Source: Bdellovibrionales bacterium CG10_big_fil_rev_8_21_14_0_10_45_34 (GTDB lineage: Bacteria; Bdellovibrionota; Bdellovibrionia; Bdellovibrionales; 1-14-0-10-45-34). From it: a stretch of 64,000 nt of DNA. Positions 62,059-64,000 of this stretch are shown here, piece after piece. Location: assembly GCA_002778785.1 (NCBI GenBank), contig PEZS01000010.1, forward strand, positions 186,001 to 250,000, written 5' to 3'. Numbering within the stretch: the stretch's first letter is position 1; every line of letters starts with the position of its first letter. The notes below the pieces were generated by a model. The model worked only from the letters and a program-made list of their open reading frames with translations. It had not been told where the DNA came from and did not search any database. The position numbers were made by a program, and so were the translations under genes.

Positions 62059-64000
62059 TTAGTTTTTCTGTCGCAACAGAATATCTATTAAAAAATCACG
62101 ATCTTCTTGCGTGATACTGAGCGGAGGGGCAGGCATTCTGTTTGTCTCAAGATATTCAACAACTTTTGCCTTCCCTTTGCTACTGTCATATTTGTAATTA
62201 TAAAATTTTTGCGGATCAAAGATCGGCAGCGAAAGAGCCACGTTTTCTCCATGGCAGTTGAGACACTTCTGAGTTACAATGTTGTTGTAACGCTTCCACT
62301 CCGTAAGTGACACATGCATTCTGTTGAGAAATGTATCGTCCACTTTTTGGGTCGTTACGTCGTTCACTTGTTTCGTTGCCGAAGCGGGATTCTGCGTAGA
62401 AACTTTTGAAGAGCTAGTTGCTAAGATTTGTCGTTTTTTGTTAGCGCTTTCGTTGGCCGCAGAGTGTGGCTGTTGCTCGATAAAACTTTTATTCAAAAGA
62501 GCAAAATCTTTCTTTGTTTGGTTAGGATGTCCAGGGTCTATCTGAAGATCGGCGTAATAGAGCATAAGCTGCTCTAAAATTTTTCGGTCCACTTGATTTT
62601 TGAGATCTTGCGATTGGCTTAGTGTTCTAACTGCTATCTCAGCAATCGCAGCGCCATTTGGCGGCCAGCTCAGTTGCGCGGCGGCGCTTACGACCTGCTC
62701 TCGGTAATTGTTCATAAGAGCTTGAGAACTTGAGTCATCAGACCTTATCGATCTTAAAATATGAGCAATCTTCTGCGGAACAGATTGCCCCATAAAATCA
62801 AACGCGGAGGCTAGATTGAAATATAGGTAGTAGGGGCCTTGCTCCTTTGAGATTGGAAGTATCCGCTCTCGCGGAGAGTTAGGGTCGGCAGCGCTACCTT
62901 CAATTTTGTCGAAGTGAAGGTCCTCTATGTCATAGCCCCTATCACTCCAATAGCTAGCGGGATAACTTGCTGTAGGTTCAAAAAAATTGGGGTTGTGTAG
63001 GTACTCAAATTCTCCGCGGATACTTTTCGCGGCAAATCCGTCATTGGTTGTTTGGTAATTTAGTAGGGCTCCGCTTGGATAAGAAAAACCAATAGAGCTC
63101 CAACGGTTTGAGACGACGCTTTTGAGTTTATCAAGAGTCAAGTTGGCTAGACCGTTTGATTTAAAAAAGAAGTAAAACTTATCTTTAAAAAAGGAATCTT
63201 GATTTTCAAACGTGGCATTTTGCCAAAACGGACTATCTAGTGGGGATAAGTAGAGTGCTGTATCAATGAGAAATTTTCGACACTCTATGTCGGCCTCACA
63301 AAGAAAATTCAAAATCTTCTTTGCTTGTAGTCGGTAGTTGAAGTCGCGTACTCGCACGTCAAGGTGTCCAACAAAGCTCTGAGTCGATTTATCATTTTGA
63401 GTTTTAAGAAAGCCGATGAGAGACGACTTGTCAGCTTCATTGAGATTTCTTTTCGTATCGAGCTTATTAGTACTTAGATATTCCGTGATGTCGAGATCGG
63501 TTAACGAAGGCAAAAGATTCAGTTCTGAAAAAACTAACGAACCTTTTGCTTCAAGTGTCTGTAAGGCAATTCTGTTGATGGCACCCCACGCTTGAGACAT
63601 TTCTGAGTGCGGACCTGATGATAAAATGGCGGTTGAGGCCATGTGGCAAGAGGTGCAGTCGACAGCTGGTTTGAGAATAGCTCCTTGTGAGATGTTTTCT
63701 GCCACCATAAAAGAGGTGGACTGAGTGCTGAAGTCCCAGCAAAGAGCTTCGATTTCATCAAGTTTGGGTATGTAGCCGAAAAAACAGGGAGCATAGCTGT
63801 CTTCATTCCAAAGCAGGATCCTAGGCTCTCGAGTGTCTGCGAAACTCTTGTTCTTGGAGCGACCGTGGGGAATGAGAACTGGAAACTCGGCGTGCATCGG
63901 GGAGCCTAGCGACTGGTACAACCCTTTGAGACTCTTCGGTACCTGGTCGGCAATTTTGTAGTGGCCAATGCTGGCGCAAAGAGTTGAGGTTGAAAAGATG
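62059..64000 (-). CDS. Multi-CxxCH cytochrome-like secreted protein (5' end beyond window edge)
   Basis: The minus frame is open to the window edge, so the N-terminus lies outside. Over 640 residues remain, with two c-type haem-binding motifs: CTSCHMAS and, near the C-terminus, CLNCHGEN. The latter is followed by a methionine-rich stretch (TNRMPAPP) typical of the distal ligand loop in small class I-like cytochrome domains. The long middle part is not assigned to a family. It is probably periplasmic or an outer-membrane-associated redox protein. Convergent with the FadL-type gene. Confidence 0.75.
   Translation of the reverse strand, partial: IFSTSTLCASIGHYKIADQVPKSLKGLYQSLGSPMHAEFPVLIPHGRSKNKSFADTREPRILLWNEDSYAPCFFGYIPKLDEIEALCWDFSTQSTSFMVAENISQGAILKPAVDCTSCHMASTAILSSGPHSEMSQAWGAINRIALQTLEAKGSLVFSELNLLPSLTDLDITEYLSTNKLDTKRNLNEADKSSLIGFLKTQNDKSTQSFVGHLDVRVRDFNYRLQAKKILNFLCEADIECRKFLIDTALYLSPLDSPFWQNATFENQDSFFKDKFYFFFKSNGLANLTLDKLKSVVSNRWSSIGFSYPSGALLNYQTTNDGFAAKSIRGEFEYLHNPNFFEPTASYPASYWSDRGYDIEDLHFDKIEGSAADPNSPRERILPISKEQGPYYLYFNLASAFDFMGQSVPQKIAHILRSIRSDDSSSQALMNNYREQVVSAAAQLSWPPNGAAIAEIAVRTLSQSQDLKNQVDRKILEQLMLYYADLQIDPGHPNQTKKDFALLNKSFIEQQPHSAANESANKKRQILATSSSKVSTQNPASATKQVNDVTTQKVDDTFLNRMHVSLTEWKRYNNIVTQKCLNCHGENVALSLPIFDPQKFYNYKYDSSKGKAKVVEYLETNRMPAPPLSITQEDRDFLIDILLRQKN

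Overview
The window comes from a Gram-negative, predatory-type or deltaproteobacterial-grade bacterium, most likely Bdellovibrionota (Bdellovibrio-like). The grounds are moderate GC, a complete lipid A/OMP assembly cluster, a Myxococcus/Bdellovibrio-style pilB-pilT-pilC-pilS-pilR-pilA order, and families common in that group. The assignment rests on gene content and order only; no database search was possible.

Layout. 1-5450: a beta-propeller lipoprotein (runs off the left edge), an NAD(P)-binding SDR-DUF2867 protein, a GNAT acetyltransferase, and a two-gene SRPBCC/zinc alcohol dehydrogenase operon, all on the minus strand. 5451-11606: an accessory stretch with gene fragments (VOC protein, thermonuclease), a TumE/TumA-like toxin-antitoxin pair whose toxin gene is frameshifted in a G tract, a CopG-like antitoxin, a LysR regulator, and a four-gene unit (toxin-like, XRE, DUF6973, small secreted protein) driven by what looks like a leaderless promoter over a 22-bp palindrome. 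This stretch stops at the CCA end of a tRNA-Glu gene. 11607-21842: tRNA-Glu, tRNA-Lys, aminotransferase-serA-purA, lptE-holA-PilZ, rpsT, murJ, a toroid-fold lipoprotein and mazG.

21945-37870 is a long, almost entirely plus-strand housekeeping and envelope block: PgpH-type HD phosphodiesterase, ybeY, prfB (with its programmed +1 frameshift), lolC/E, lolD, bamA, skp, fabZ, lpxA, a Gfo/Idh oxidoreductase, lpxB, lpxK, an LpxL-type acyltransferase and a DUF3108 lipoprotein. Together these make lipid A, fold outer-membrane proteins and export lipoproteins. lpxD is missing from its usual place. 37962-44032 (minus) holds two heptosyltransferase-like GT9 enzymes and a two-component pair, a CHASE2 histidine kinase and an NtrC-type regulator, separated by twelve tandem copies of a GATC-containing heptamer.

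44146-61919 holds ribF, a Rossmann-fold protein, pilB-T-C-S-R, an intervening 2-kb segment (a GC-rich inverted-repeat element and an MNT/HEPN toxin-antitoxin module), pilA, a TPR-like protein, a decayed AAA/DUF4143 ATPase, dnaJ then dnaK (reverse of the usual order, dnaK with a sigma-32-like promoter), and a FadL-type outer-membrane protein. The right edge is a multi-CxxCH cytochrome-like protein that runs out of the window. Two copies of a near-identical 57-bp perfect palindrome, with a compensatory base pair change, follow pilA and dnaJ.
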